In this document: piece by piece, positions 53,218 through 61,767 of the stretch
Position numbering within the stretch: the first letter of the stretch is position 1
Layout of the letters: each line of letters starts with the position of its first letter
NCBI RefSeq assembly: GCF_000190595.1
Contig: NC_015167.1
Span: forward strand, 1,477,501 to 1,541,500
Reading direction: 5' to 3'
Origin: Cellulophaga lytica DSM 7489
GTDB taxonomy: Bacteria > Bacteroidota > Bacteroidia > Flavobacteriales > Flavobacteriaceae
Length of the DNA stretch: 64,000 nt
Notes under the pieces: generated by a model
What the model saw: the letters and a program-made list of their open reading frames with translations, nothing else
Databases searched by the model: none
Told to the model about the DNA's origin: nothing
Made by a program: the position numbers and the translations under genes

Positions 53218-54219
53218 ATGAGAAAAATTTTAATCTTAGTTTTTGTTACTTGCTTGGCAGTAACTTCATGTAAAGATGGTGCTAGTACCAAACAAGATTT
53301 TACACCAGCATCAATAGGACAAGTAAACTCGCTTACAGTAGTAATGAGTAATGAACTATGGGAAGGCAAGGTAGGAGATAATGTTAGAGATCAATTTGCC
53401 AAATCTGTAGTAGGAATTGCTTGGAATGAACCAATTTTTACCTTGCGTCATTTACCAGAAACTGTATTTACTGGAGCTGTACGTAAATCTAGGTCTATTT
53501 TAGTGGTACAAAAAAAGGATACAACAAGCTCATCATACATTAATAAAAACACCTATTCTAGACCTCAGAACGTAGCAGTTATTGTTGCTCCTACAGAAAA
53601 TGAGCTTATAGAAACTATCAATAAAAACGCAGATCATATTATATCAGAATTTAATAAAACAGATTTGCAAATAACACAGGGTAACTTTAAACGCTCATTG
53701 TTACAAGATACTAGTATAGAAGATATGTTTGGTGTAACAATGGATATACCATCTGTATATTCTATTGGTAAAGTAGAGGATAATTTTATATGGTTAGATA
53801 GGGATATTAAAAACGGTACAATGAACTTAATTGTGTATGCTTTACCGTGGGATTCTTTTAGTAATAATGCTACTTTTATTAGTGAAATTGTTAGTAAAAG
53901 AGACTCTATAGGTAAAAAGTATATTCCAGGACCTAACGAGGGTACGTATATGGACACAGAAAAGGCATTTGCACCATCTGTTTTTCCTGCAGAAATAGGC
54001 GGTAAAAAAGCGGCTGAAATTAGAGGGCGTTGGGAGATTTATAATTATTCTATGGCTGGCCCATATGTGTCATATATTATAAATGATAAAGAAAACAACC
54101 GCAAGTTAGTTGTAGAAGGCTTTACGTTTGCCCCTGCAGCTGTTAAAAGAGACTTTATGTTTGAGCTGGAAGCTATTATTAAAACTTTAAAGTTTTTGCC
54201 TAAGAAGGCTTCTAATTAA
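53218..54219 (+). CDS. DUF4837 family lipoprotein
   Basis: 333 residues. A lipoprotein signal ends at TSCKDG (residue 18 cysteine in ILVFVTCLAVTSC). The body matches the DUF4837 pattern: PASIGQVNSLTVVMSNELWEGKVG near the N-terminus, TDLQITQGNF, then IPSVYSIGKVEDNFIWLDRDI and a C-terminal half with GRWEIYNYSMAGPYVSYIIND and VVEGFTFAPAAVKRDFMFELE. The function of the family is unknown; a role in the envelope is suggested by the lipid anchor and the upstream lytic transglycosylase. An intrinsic terminator follows. Confidence 0.88.
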   Translation: MRKILILVFVTCLAVTSCKDGASTKQDFTPASIGQVNSLTVVMSNELWEGKVGDNVRDQFAKSVVGIAWNEPIFTLRHLPETVFTGAVRKSRSILVVQKKDTTSSSYINKNTYSRPQNVAVIVAPTENELIETINKNADHIISEFNKTDLQITQGNFKRSLLQDTSIEDMFGVTMDIPSVYSIGKVEDNFIWLDRDIKNGTMNLIVYALPWDSFSNNATFISEIVSKRDSIGKKYIPGPNEGTYMDTEKAFAPSVFPAEIGGKKAAEIRGRWEIYNYSMAGPYVSYIINDKENNRKLVVEGFTFAPAAVKRDFMFELEAIIKTLKFLPKKASN

Positions 54220-54243
54220 GTATTAGCTATACATTATAAAACT

Positions 54244-54273
54244 AAAAAGGCTCCAATAAAATTGGAGCCTTTA
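54244..54273 (+). terminator. Terminator of the DUF4837 gene
   Basis: AAAGGCTCCAAT pairs with ATTGGAGCCTTT, 24 nt past the stop, with A and T tails. Confidence 0.85.
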
Positions 54274-54354
54274 ATTTTCACATAGTATTGCACTATTAAA
54301 TGCAATTGGTTAGTTTTTTAATTTGTGTCTTTTTGTTTAAACCTTTTTGCCTAT

Positions 54355-54525
54355 TTAAACAAAAGCGAACCCGGTTAGCACTCTATACATTAAAGCATAA
54401 GCTGCAATAACGATTAATGTAAAACAAAACCAAGAAAACATCTTGAAATAGTTTTTTAAAATAAAGTGCCCAAGGTTTTTAAATCCATTTAAATAGATTT
54501 CTTTACAAAGTAAAATTCCTTTCAT
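54355..54525 (-). CDS. Small membrane protein, DUF6747-like
   Basis: A 56-residue reading frame from ATG at 54525, short enough to be missed by gene callers. It reads MKGILLCKEIYLNGFKNLGH, then a single membrane span (MFSWFCFTLIVIAAYALMY), and ends YRVLTGFAFV. The pattern of an N-terminal amphipathic stretch, one span and a terminal TGFAF resembles what I remember of DUF6747, a family of flavobacterial microproteins of about 55 residues. The gap holding it is otherwise empty, and codon use is coding-like. Function unknown. It has no obvious terminator and stands alone. Confidence 0.7.
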   Translation of the reverse strand: MKGILLCKEIYLNGFKNLGHFILKNYFKMFSWFCFTLIVIAAYALMYRVLTGFAFV

Positions 54526-54730
54526 GAGCGTGCATTTAATTAATTAAGTTGTAAATATCGTATTAGGGCTCGGTATAAAGCAACAATTTTAGTTAAACCG
54601 TTATGTAAAAAGGTTCTATTCCAACAATTAAAATATTTATCCGATGAACTACATTATCAGATAGTTAGCTTGTATTTTTTTTGTAAGTAAAGTCTTTATG
54701 ATAGTCTAAGACTTGTAACATATGTAAACA

Positions 54731-54764
54731 AAAAAAGCTTCTAGTTTTACCTAGAAGCTTTTTA
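54731..54764 (-). terminator. Terminator of the OmpA/PD40 gene
   Basis: AAAAAGCTTCTAG pairs with CTAGAAGCTTTTT around TTTTAC, starting 21 nt beyond the stop codon on the minus strand. Confidence 0.85.
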
Positions 54765-54784
54765 AATATGTATATTTTCTGTTT

Positions 54785-56890
54785 TTACATTTCTACTATT
54801 ATAAATTCTGATCGTCTGTTTTCTTGGTGTTTTTCTCTAGAACAATTTACACCATCTTCACAACCGTTAATTAACTGTTCTTCTCCATAACCAATAGCAC
54901 TAATTATTCTGTTTTCGTCTATACCTTTAGATATAATGTATTTTCTTGTAGACTTAGCTCTCTTGTCTGATAGGTATTTGTTATACGCATTATTACCTCT
55001 TACATCTGTATGGGATTCAATTTTAATTTTCATATTAGGATATTCTGTCATAACATCAACAAGTTTGTCTAATTCTACACTTGCATCTTGTCTTATGTAC
55101 GACTTATCAAAATCAAAGAATATTTTTTCTGTTTTAAGCTTTTTAATTCCGTTTTCAATAGCAATCATATCATGCAACTTTCTCATTGCAATATCTACAT
55201 TTACTACTTGGTTTTCTTTAGTTGCAGTGTTTAGCTCTTCATCGAAAAAAGTTTCTTTATTAGCCTGTAATTTGTATTTAGTGTTACTGTCTAAATCTTC
55301 AAAAACAAAGCTGCCATCTTCTTCGGTAACTATTTCTTTTAGTTTTATGTTGTTTTCATCTAATAAAGTAACAAGCGCATTTGGCATTAGATCTCCAGTT
55401 ACAATTTCTGTGACTACACCAGCAATTGCATTTTCATTTACTTCTTCTACTATTAAGTTTTTAAATGAATAAATATCATCATCACCTTTACCACCTTTTC
55501 TATTAGATGCAAAGTATCCTTTTTGTGTTTCCTCATTAATTATATACGAGAAATCGTCCTTATTACTGTTAATTGGTTGTCCAACATTAACAACATCTTT
55601 AAAACCTTCTTCATCATAGGCAACTTCATATACATCTAAACCACCTAAACCTATATGTCCGTTAGATGAAAAGTATAGTTTTTTGTTGTTTAAAAAAGGA
55701 AACATTTCCTTTTGTTCTGTATTAATTTCTGGACCTAGGTTTTTGGGAGTAGAAAATAAGCCATCTTCTAATACATCTACTACAAAAATGTCTGTTTCAC
55801 CAATACTACCTGGCATATCAGACACAAAATATAGCTGTTTGCCGTCTGGGCTTAAAGCAGGGTGACCAGTTGAGTATTCATCACTATTAAAAGGTAGTTC
55901 TACAGCCTCTGACCATTCTCCATTTATTTTTTTAGACATGTATAACTTTAAGTTGTTAATGCCGTTTTTATCTCTTTTTAATTTTTTGCCATAGTTATTT
56001 CTGGTAAAATACATTGTTTTGTTATCTGGAGAAAAAGTAACAGATGCCTCATGATACTTGGTATTTACTTTTTTAGAGAATTTTATAGCGTCTTTTAAAT
56101 CGTCTGATTGCTGATTTATTTTAGCAACATATAAATCTAAATACGGTTGGTTATTCCATTTATATCTTCTGGTATTAAAAAAAGAAGAATCTTTTGCAGA
56201 AGCAAAAACTATTTTATCATTACTATAAAACATTGGAGAGAAATCTGAATTCTCTGTATTTACAGCTAAGTTTTTAACTTCATAATTAGGTTTTTTATTT
56301 AGAATTTGATCTAAAACTTGCTCATTACGGGCATTATCTTCGGTATTTAATTCAACCCCTGTTGGCTCATCTTTTTTCATACGATTGTACATACGCATAA
56401 AACGTTTTGCTTTCCCGTATTTTCCATTTCCTTTAAGAGCGTGGGAATATTTAAAAATTTGATCTGGAGTTAAATCATCCTTGTATGTATCATATAATAT
56501 TTGGTACCAATGATAAGCTCTCTCCATATTTGTATTATAATAATGAGAGTCTCCAGCCTTTTGCAATATATCTTTTGTGTAGTTTTCTTTATTTTCTTCT
56601 AAAGCCTGCTCAAATAATTTTGCTGCTTCAGCATACCAAAGCATATCAAAATACTCATAAGCCTTTTTTATTAGCTTACTTTCCTTAACTGTAACTTTAT
56701 TTTTACTAGTATTTGAGTTGTTGTTTGTTGTTTCATCACTAAAATAAGAGTTGCTATTTGCAGGCTTTAAATTTGCTATAGTATATCCTTTTTTAGTCTG
56801 AGGATTGTTAATAGTGGTCTTTTCTTGTTCTTTTTGAGAAAAGACACTTAAAGAGAGCAAGAATAAACAAGTAGGTATTAGTTTTTTCAT
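54785..56890 (-). CDS. OmpA-family protein with TPR and PD40 repeats
   Basis: 701 residues. Signal peptide 1-18 (LIPTCLFLLSLSVFSQ). Residues about 65-190 hold TPR-like helices (AYEYFDMLWYAEAAKLFEQA, AYHWYQILYDTY). Residues about 215-470 contain PD40/WD40-like beta-propeller repeats (FSPDNKTMYFTRNNYG, HPALSPDGKQLYFVSD, IGETDIFVVDV). A carboxypeptidase-regulatory-like beta domain follows (GDLMPNALVTLLDENN). The C-terminal OmpA domain (about 585-701) has FFDFDKSYIRQDASVELDKL and IESHTDVRGNNAYNKYLSDKRA, which bind peptidoglycan. This architecture anchors outer-membrane complexes to the cell wall, and related proteins (PorE-type) serve in T9SS, but no T9SS gene is adjacent, so its role is unproven. 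Confidence 0.92.
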   Translation of the reverse strand: MKKLIPTCLFLLSLSVFSQKEQEKTTINNPQTKKGYTIANLKPANSNSYFSDETTNNNSNTSKNKVTVKESKLIKKAYEYFDMLWYAEAAKLFEQALEENKENYTKDILQKAGDSHYYNTNMERAYHWYQILYDTYKDDLTPDQIFKYSHALKGNGKYGKAKRFMRMYNRMKKDEPTGVELNTEDNARNEQVLDQILNKKPNYEVKNLAVNTENSDFSPMFYSNDKIVFASAKDSSFFNTRRYKWNNQPYLDLYVAKINQQSDDLKDAIKFSKKVNTKYHEASVTFSPDNKTMYFTRNNYGKKLKRDKNGINNLKLYMSKKINGEWSEAVELPFNSDEYSTGHPALSPDGKQLYFVSDMPGSIGETDIFVVDVLEDGLFSTPKNLGPEINTEQKEMFPFLNNKKLYFSSNGHIGLGGLDVYEVAYDEEGFKDVVNVGQPINSNKDDFSYIINEETQKGYFASNRKGGKGDDDIYSFKNLIVEEVNENAIAGVVTEIVTGDLMPNALVTLLDENNIKLKEIVTEEDGSFVFEDLDSNTKYKLQANKETFFDEELNTATKENQVVNVDIAMRKLHDMIAIENGIKKLKTEKIFFDFDKSYIRQDASVELDKLVDVMTEYPNMKIKIESHTDVRGNNAYNKYLSDKRAKSTRKYIISKGIDENRIISAIGYGEEQLINGCEDGVNCSREKHQENRRSEFIIVEM

Positions 56891-57279
56891 TACAAGTTGT
56901 TAAAAAAATCTAGGGTTTAGTTTAAGTTTTTGAGAAACAGTTGAGCTTTAAAAGTATTTTTTTTAAAGTTGTCTCAGTTTATAACTAACGACTTTATTTA
57001 AAGTTTCGTGTATAAGTGTGTTAATAATTAATAGCACTTAAGGTTAAAAGGGATTGTTTTTTGAAATTATTAAAGCTGTACAAAGCAACTTTTAATTAAA
57101 AACAAAGATAGCGTTACTTTGTATTTTTTTAACTTTAATTGTTGTAAATGAGGTATATATGTATTTAAAAATGCTAAAGAATGTGGTAAGAGAATTTTAT
57201 TTTTTGGTAAAATCTATATTTTAAAAACAAAAAACCCCGCACTTTCGTGCAGGGTTTGTAAAATAAGATATATTGTAAT
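56891..57279. other. Intergenic region between ompA-like gene and tatA
   Basis: 389 bp without genes. It holds the tatA terminator (57229-57259). No clear promoter for the OmpA/PD40 gene was seen; the rest is AT-rich. Confidence 0.4.
57229..57259 (-). terminator. Terminator of tatA
   Basis: AAACCC-C-GCAC pairs with GTGC-A-GGGTTT around a TTTC loop, one mismatch in the stem. It starts 20 nt past the tatA stop. Confidence 0.75.
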
Positions 57280-57471
57280 TTACTTTTTCTCTTCTAGCTT
57301 GTCATTAGAGTCATCGTCTTTAGAGGCATCTTTAAACTCTTTAATACCGCTTCCTAAACCACGCATTAATTCAGGTATTTTTTTACCTCCAAAAAGTAAT
57401 AAAACTGCAACAACTATAAGTGCTATAGATGCACCACCTGGTATGGCTAACATAATATTTGATGAAATCAT
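57280..57471 (-). CDS. tatA: Twin-arginine translocase subunit TatA/TatE
   Basis: 63 residues, the standard TatA size: an N-terminal membrane span ([16 protein letters not shown]), the conserved [18 protein letters not shown] amphipathic helix with the FGG hinge before it, and a short acidic/lysine tail ([13 protein letters not shown]). TatA forms the protein-conducting element that moves folded proteins with twin-arginine signals. tatC is not in the window, a common separation in this group. A promoter of the Bacteroidota type lies 20 nt upstream, so it is monocistronic. Confidence 0.93.
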   Translation of the reverse strand: MISSNIMLAIPGGASIALIVVAVLLLFGGKKIPELMRGLGSGIKEFKDASKDDDSNDKLEEKK

Positions 57472-57490
57472 AATAATTAATTTTGAAAAA

Positions 57491-57518
57491 CAAAGATAAT
57501 AAAAAGTAACTACAACAA
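57491..57518 (-). promoter_or_regulatory. Promoter of tatA
   Basis: On the minus strand, TTG (57518-57516), a 17-nt spacer and TATCTTTG (57498-57491) match the -33/-7 consensus, ending 19 nt before the ATG. Confidence 0.65.
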
Positions 57519-57648
57519 TGTTAATATTAGAAATAGAATTACTTTTTGTACTTGTAGTGAATGTTTTATACCTATTTAACTTAATTTTGGTACTTTGAAC
57601 CCCATTTTTGTTAGTGTAATAAAATTCTAAAGTTTATATTTGTTTGTT

Positions 57649-58518
57649 ATGGCAAAAGACAGGAAAAAAAGAAAGGAGATTAAACGCAAGCTTTTAAATA
57701 AGTATCGTTTGGTTATTCTTAATGAAGATACTTTTGAAGAAAAAATTTCCTTTAAGCTTAGTAGACTTAATGTTTTTGTTTTGGGGTGGATTTCTACTTT
57801 TGTGTTAATTGCTCTAACCACGGTTTTAATTGCATTTACGCCTTTAAGAGAATACATACCTGGATACTCTTCTACCAAATTAAAAAAACAGGCTACAGAA
57901 TTAACATATAAGACAGACTCTTTAGTAAATGTTTTAAATTATACCAATAAGTATTTATCTAATATACGTATGGTTTTAAGCGGAGACGTTGCCAACAATA
58001 AAATGAATAGGGATTCGCTTTTTGAACAGGTTAAAATAGATCCTAATACTGTAGATCTTAGTCCAATTAAGGAAGATCTAAATTTAAGAGCTCAAGTTGC
58101 ATTAGAAGACAAATACAATTTATTTGGAAACACAAAAACAGAATCTTCTTTAGTTTTGTTTTCTCCTGTTAGTGGTACAATTTCACAGGACTATGATAAA
58201 GATAAAAAACACTTTGCAGTAGATGTTGTTGCTCCAAAAGACAGTCCTATAAAATCTGTTGCGCAGGGCACCGTAATATTTGCAGATTGGACCACAGAAA
58301 CAGGATACGTAATAATTGTAGAGCATAAAGACAATCTTTTGTCTGTTTACAAACACAATAGCGCTTTACATAAAGCACAAGGAGAAATTGTAAAAGCAGG
58401 TGAGGTTATTGCAACTATTGGTAATACAGGAGAAATAACAACAGGTCCACATTTGCATTTTGAGCTGTGGAGTAACGGTACCTCTGTAAACCCTACAAAT
58501 TATATAGATTTTAAATAA
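57649..58518 (+). CDS. M23 family metallopeptidase
   Basis: About 289 residues from the ATG at 57649; a TTG at 57640 is a worse start. A basic cytoplasmic N-terminus (AKDRKKRKEIKRK) precedes one membrane span (LGWISTFVLIALTTVLIAF, about 46-64), then a helical segment, then the lysostaphin-type M23 domain. Zinc ligands are visible as HFAVD (H-x-x-x-D) and HLHFELW (H-x-H), with GTVIFADWT and GEVIATIGNTGEIT strands between. Such membrane-anchored enzymes cut peptidoglycan cross-links or activate amidases. The complete motif set suggests activity rather than a degenerate regulator. It lies 7 nt before the GH3-like gene. A -7-like TATATTTG at 57635-57642 precedes it closely. Confidence 0.92.
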   Translation: MAKDRKKRKEIKRKLLNKYRLVILNEDTFEEKISFKLSRLNVFVLGWISTFVLIALTTVLIAFTPLREYIPGYSSTKLKKQATELTYKTDSLVNVLNYTNKYLSNIRMVLSGDVANNKMNRDSLFEQVKIDPNTVDLSPIKEDLNLRAQVALEDKYNLFGNTKTESSLVLFSPVSGTISQDYDKDKKHFAVDVVAPKDSPIKSVAQGTVIFADWTTETGYVIIVEHKDNLLSVYKHNSALHKAQGEIVKAGEVIATIGNTGEITTGPHLHFELWSNGTSVNPTNYIDFK

Positions 58519-58525
58519 GTAAATT

Positions 58526-60022
58526 ATGTCTTTAAAATCTTTTGCAGCAAAAATTTTTGCTAAAAATATAGCGGCTAAAAATGCCAAATGGATCTCTAAA
58601 CCCATAGAGACTCAAGAAAAAGTATTTAAACAATTAATACAAAAAGCAGCTAATACTAAGTTTGGTAAAGACCATAGTTTTAATGCTATAAAAACACATA
58701 GTGACTTTGTTAAAAATGTACCTGTAAGAGATTATGAGGCATTAAAAAATTATGTAGATGAGGTTGTAGAAGGTAAATCTAATGTACTTTGGCCAGGCAA
58801 ACCAGCTTATTTTGCAAAAACATCTGGTACTACATCAGGAGCAAAATATATACCCATAACCAAAGAGTCTATTAAATACCAAATTCAAGCTTCTAGAGAT
58901 GCCATTTTAAATTATATTAATGAAACTGGCGAAGCAGATTTTGTAACTGGTAGAATGATATTTTTACAGGGAAGTCCTATTTTGCAAGAGAAGAATGGCG
59001 TAAAACTTGGTCGTTTATCAGGTATTTCTGCGCACTATGTGCCAAAGTATTTACAGCGTAACAGATTGCCTAGCTGGGAGACCAATTGTATAGAAGATTG
59101 GGAAACTAAGGTAAATAAGATTGTTGAAGAGACTAAAGATGAAAATATGAGCGTAATTGCTGGTATACCATCTTGGGTGCAAATGTATTTTGAAAAACTG
59201 CAAACAACCACAGGAAAGAAAGTTGGAGATTTATTTAATAACTTTCAATTGTTTATTTATGGTGGCGTAAATTATGAACCCTACCGTGCAAAATTTGAAA
59301 ATTTAATTGGTCGTAAGGTAGATAGTATAGAACTTTTTCCGGCTAGTGAAGGCTTTTTTGCATATCAGAATTCTCAACAAGAAAACGGAATGCTATTGCT
59401 TTTAAATTCGGGTATATTTTATGAATTTATAAATGCTGATAATTTTTATGAAGATGATGCAGAACGCATCACTCTAAAAGATATAGAAATAGGAGTAAAT
59501 TATGTAATGATAATTTCTACAAACGCTGGTTTATGGGGTTATAATTTAGGAGATACCATTCAGTTTATTTCTAAAAATCCTTATAAGGTAATTGTTTCAG
59601 GAAGAATAAAACATTTTATATCAGCTTTTGGAGAGCACGTTATTGCTAAAGAAGTAGAAGAGGCAATGCAAATGGCTATTAAAGCAACCGATGCTAGAAT
59701 AAATGAGTTTACTGTAGCGCCACAAACGGTAACAAATAATGAGTTGCCTTATCACGAGTGGTTTATAGAGTTTGAAAATGAGCCAAAGGATATGGAATTG
59801 TTTGTTAAAACAATAGATGAGTCTTTACAAAAACAAAATAGTTATTACTTTGATTTAATTGATGGTAAAGTACTCCAAACTTTAAAAGTTACTAAAGTTG
59901 AAAAAAACGGTTTTAAAAATTATATGGTAAATATTGGCAAATTTGGAGGTCAAAATAAAGTACAACGTTTGTCTAATGATAGAAAACTGGCTGAAGGATT
60001 GAAAGAATTTACTGTAAACTAA
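58526..60022 (+). CDS. GH3-like acyl-acid-amido synthetase family protein
   Basis: 498 residues of the GH3 family, adenylate-forming enzymes best known in plants for linking amino acids to auxin and jasmonate. The phosphate-binding motif is FAKTSGTTSGAKYIPIT (near residues 91-107), a second motif is LFIYGGVNYEPYR, then LFPASEGFFAYQ with the conserved E, and NLGDTIQFISKNPYKVIVSGRIKHF with the C-terminal domain hinge. The final region KFGGQNKVQRLSNDRKLAEGL is also family-typical. The bacterial substrates are unknown. It follows the M23 gene by 7 nt and precedes the DUF6909-like gene by 57 nt. Confidence 0.9.
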   Translation: MSLKSFAAKIFAKNIAAKNAKWISKPIETQEKVFKQLIQKAANTKFGKDHSFNAIKTHSDFVKNVPVRDYEALKNYVDEVVEGKSNVLWPGKPAYFAKTSGTTSGAKYIPITKESIKYQIQASRDAILNYINETGEADFVTGRMIFLQGSPILQEKNGVKLGRLSGISAHYVPKYLQRNRLPSWETNCIEDWETKVNKIVEETKDENMSVIAGIPSWVQMYFEKLQTTTGKKVGDLFNNFQLFIYGGVNYEPYRAKFENLIGRKVDSIELFPASEGFFAYQNSQQENGMLLLLNSGIFYEFINADNFYEDDAERITLKDIEIGVNYVMIISTNAGLWGYNLGDTIQFISKNPYKVIVSGRIKHFISAFGEHVIAKEVEEAMQMAIKATDARINEFTVAPQTVTNNELPYHEWFIEFENEPKDMELFVKTIDESLQKQNSYYFDLIDGKVLQTLKVTKVEKNGFKNYMVNIGKFGGQNKVQRLSNDRKLAEGLKEFTVN

Positions 60023-60079
60023 CGTGTCTACCTTAACAATATAGTGTTAATTTATGTAGATTTGCAACGAAGAAGAAAT

Positions 60080-61765
60080 ATGAATAAGATAATAAATACA
60101 ACCAGAGCACAGGAGTCTACAAATGCCATAGAGCGTTTGTATATAACTATGAGGCACCTGTTTAATAGAGGTTTTTACAAGCCAATGGGTGTTTCGGGAG
60201 AAACACTACGCAATGCATTGTTGCAATTAAGGCCAGAAATTTACGGGTCGGTAGGAGAAGAAAAATCAGAATTAAACGGTTTAACATACGTTCTAGAGCG
60301 TCTTCCAGAGGGAATTGAACAATGTAGATACATTAACTTAACTTCAGATGAAGGTTATGGAGAATCTCACTTTAAAGCCATAATACCTGCAAAAAGAAGA
60401 AGAGATTGTTACCGTATAGATGAAGACCAAATGAATATTGTAATTACCAGAGGTAGATCTGATATTTACGATATTCTTACACACTTAACTTTTTTGTTTA
60501 TTGAGTCTGAAAAAATATGCAAACGTGTATTAATTGAAGATACAAAAAAAACAATAAGAGATTGGACTAAGTTAGAAACTGCGTTAGAGTCTGATGAGTT
60601 ATCACAGGCAGAATTAGAGGTTGCGCTAAGTTACACTGCTAATATTTTGGGTAGATCTTTTGTAGAGGTTAAAGCAATGCACCAGGTATTTGCAACCAAA
60701 GAAAACCCAGAAAAGTTTTTACGTACCATTTACTGGATGGGAAAACTTGCTATAGAAGAAGAAACATTAGGCGATAAAAGGATAATTACATTTAGTCCTG
60801 TTTTACGTGAGCGTTTAGGTCACCATATTCACGGAGATCTTTGGGCGTTAACCATAAAAGAGACTTTAGAACAAAACGGTATACTGCATAGACCAATACA
60901 CATAATTAGTGCAAATATGCATAGTGTAATGAACTCTTTGTTTGCTAAAAAAGCATTGGCTAAAGAGTATCCAAACTCAAAAGATAGCTTAGAAATTTAC
61001 GAGGATTTAAGTAAGTCTAAAAATGATAAACTAAGGGCAAAAGTAACAGCCTATGCCAAGAAAAACGGAATGATTTCTCTGAATGATACCTCTGGAACAA
61101 ATATTGATGTTCAGATTTTTGATTCGGCTAAGTTTGGAGATAAAGCGTGTTGTTTTGATCTTCCAGAAGGATTAAAAGACGATGAAAAACCTGTTATTTT
61201 CGTAATGGATTATGCCTTTGGAGAGCAAGCTTATGAAACTATAGATGAGCTTTTAAAACCGTATCAAAAAGGAACTACAAAAGAGTTTTTAAACATTGAA
61301 TCTGTTTCTATTATGGGTAAAGCCGGAATATTAGAAGGTGGTAAAGGTGATATTATGATTGCTACCGCTCATATTTTTGAAGGAACAGCAGATAACTATC
61401 CTTTTAAAAACGAACTTTCTGCAGCCGATTTTGAAGGTCACGGTCTTAAGGTTTTAGAAGGGACAATGGTAACCGTATTGGGAACGTCTTTACAGAATAA
61501 AAATATTCTGCAGTTTTTTAAAGATTCTACTTGGGGAGTTATAGGTTTAGAAATGGAAGGAGTTCATTACCAAAAAGCAATTCAGGCTGCATCTAAAATA
61601 CGAAAAAGTATTAAAGAGGATGTTAAAGTAAGATATGCGTATTATGCTTCAGACAATCCTTTAGAAACAGGAAGTACATTGGCATCTGGTGGTTTAGGAA
61701 CAACAGGTGTAAAACCAACATACTTAATAACCAACAAAATTTTAGAACAATTATTTAATTTGTAA
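60080..61765 (+). CDS. DUF6909-like protein with nucleosidase-like C-terminus
   Basis: About 561 residues starting MNKIINTTRAQESTNAIERL at the ATG at 60080. The whole protein is soluble and conserved in style with a Bacteroidota-only family I know as DUF6909. The N-terminal two-thirds is helical and rich in conserved charged stretches (AKRRRDCYRIDEDQMN, RERLGHHIHGDLWAL). The last 200 residues recall the nucleoside phosphorylase/nucleosidase fold: VSIMGKAGILEGGKGDIMIAT, then GVIGLEMEGVHYQKA, which matches the EMEG active-site motif of MTA/SAH nucleosidase relatives. No experimental function is known to me. It is 2 nt upstream of the Wzz-like gene. Confidence 0.8.
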   Translation: MNKIINTTRAQESTNAIERLYITMRHLFNRGFYKPMGVSGETLRNALLQLRPEIYGSVGEEKSELNGLTYVLERLPEGIEQCRYINLTSDEGYGESHFKAIIPAKRRRDCYRIDEDQMNIVITRGRSDIYDILTHLTFLFIESEKICKRVLIEDTKKTIRDWTKLETALESDELSQAELEVALSYTANILGRSFVEVKAMHQVFATKENPEKFLRTIYWMGKLAIEEETLGDKRIITFSPVLRERLGHHIHGDLWALTIKETLEQNGILHRPIHIISANMHSVMNSLFAKKALAKEYPNSKDSLEIYEDLSKSKNDKLRAKVTAYAKKNGMISLNDTSGTNIDVQIFDSAKFGDKACCFDLPEGLKDDEKPVIFVMDYAFGEQAYETIDELLKPYQKGTTKEFLNIESVSIMGKAGILEGGKGDIMIATAHIFEGTADNYPFKNELSAADFEGHGLKVLEGTMVTVLGTSLQNKNILQFFKDSTWGVIGLEMEGVHYQKAIQAASKIRKSIKEDVKVRYAYYASDNPLETGSTLASGGLGTTGVKPTYLITNKILEQLFNL

Positions 61766-61767
61766 AA

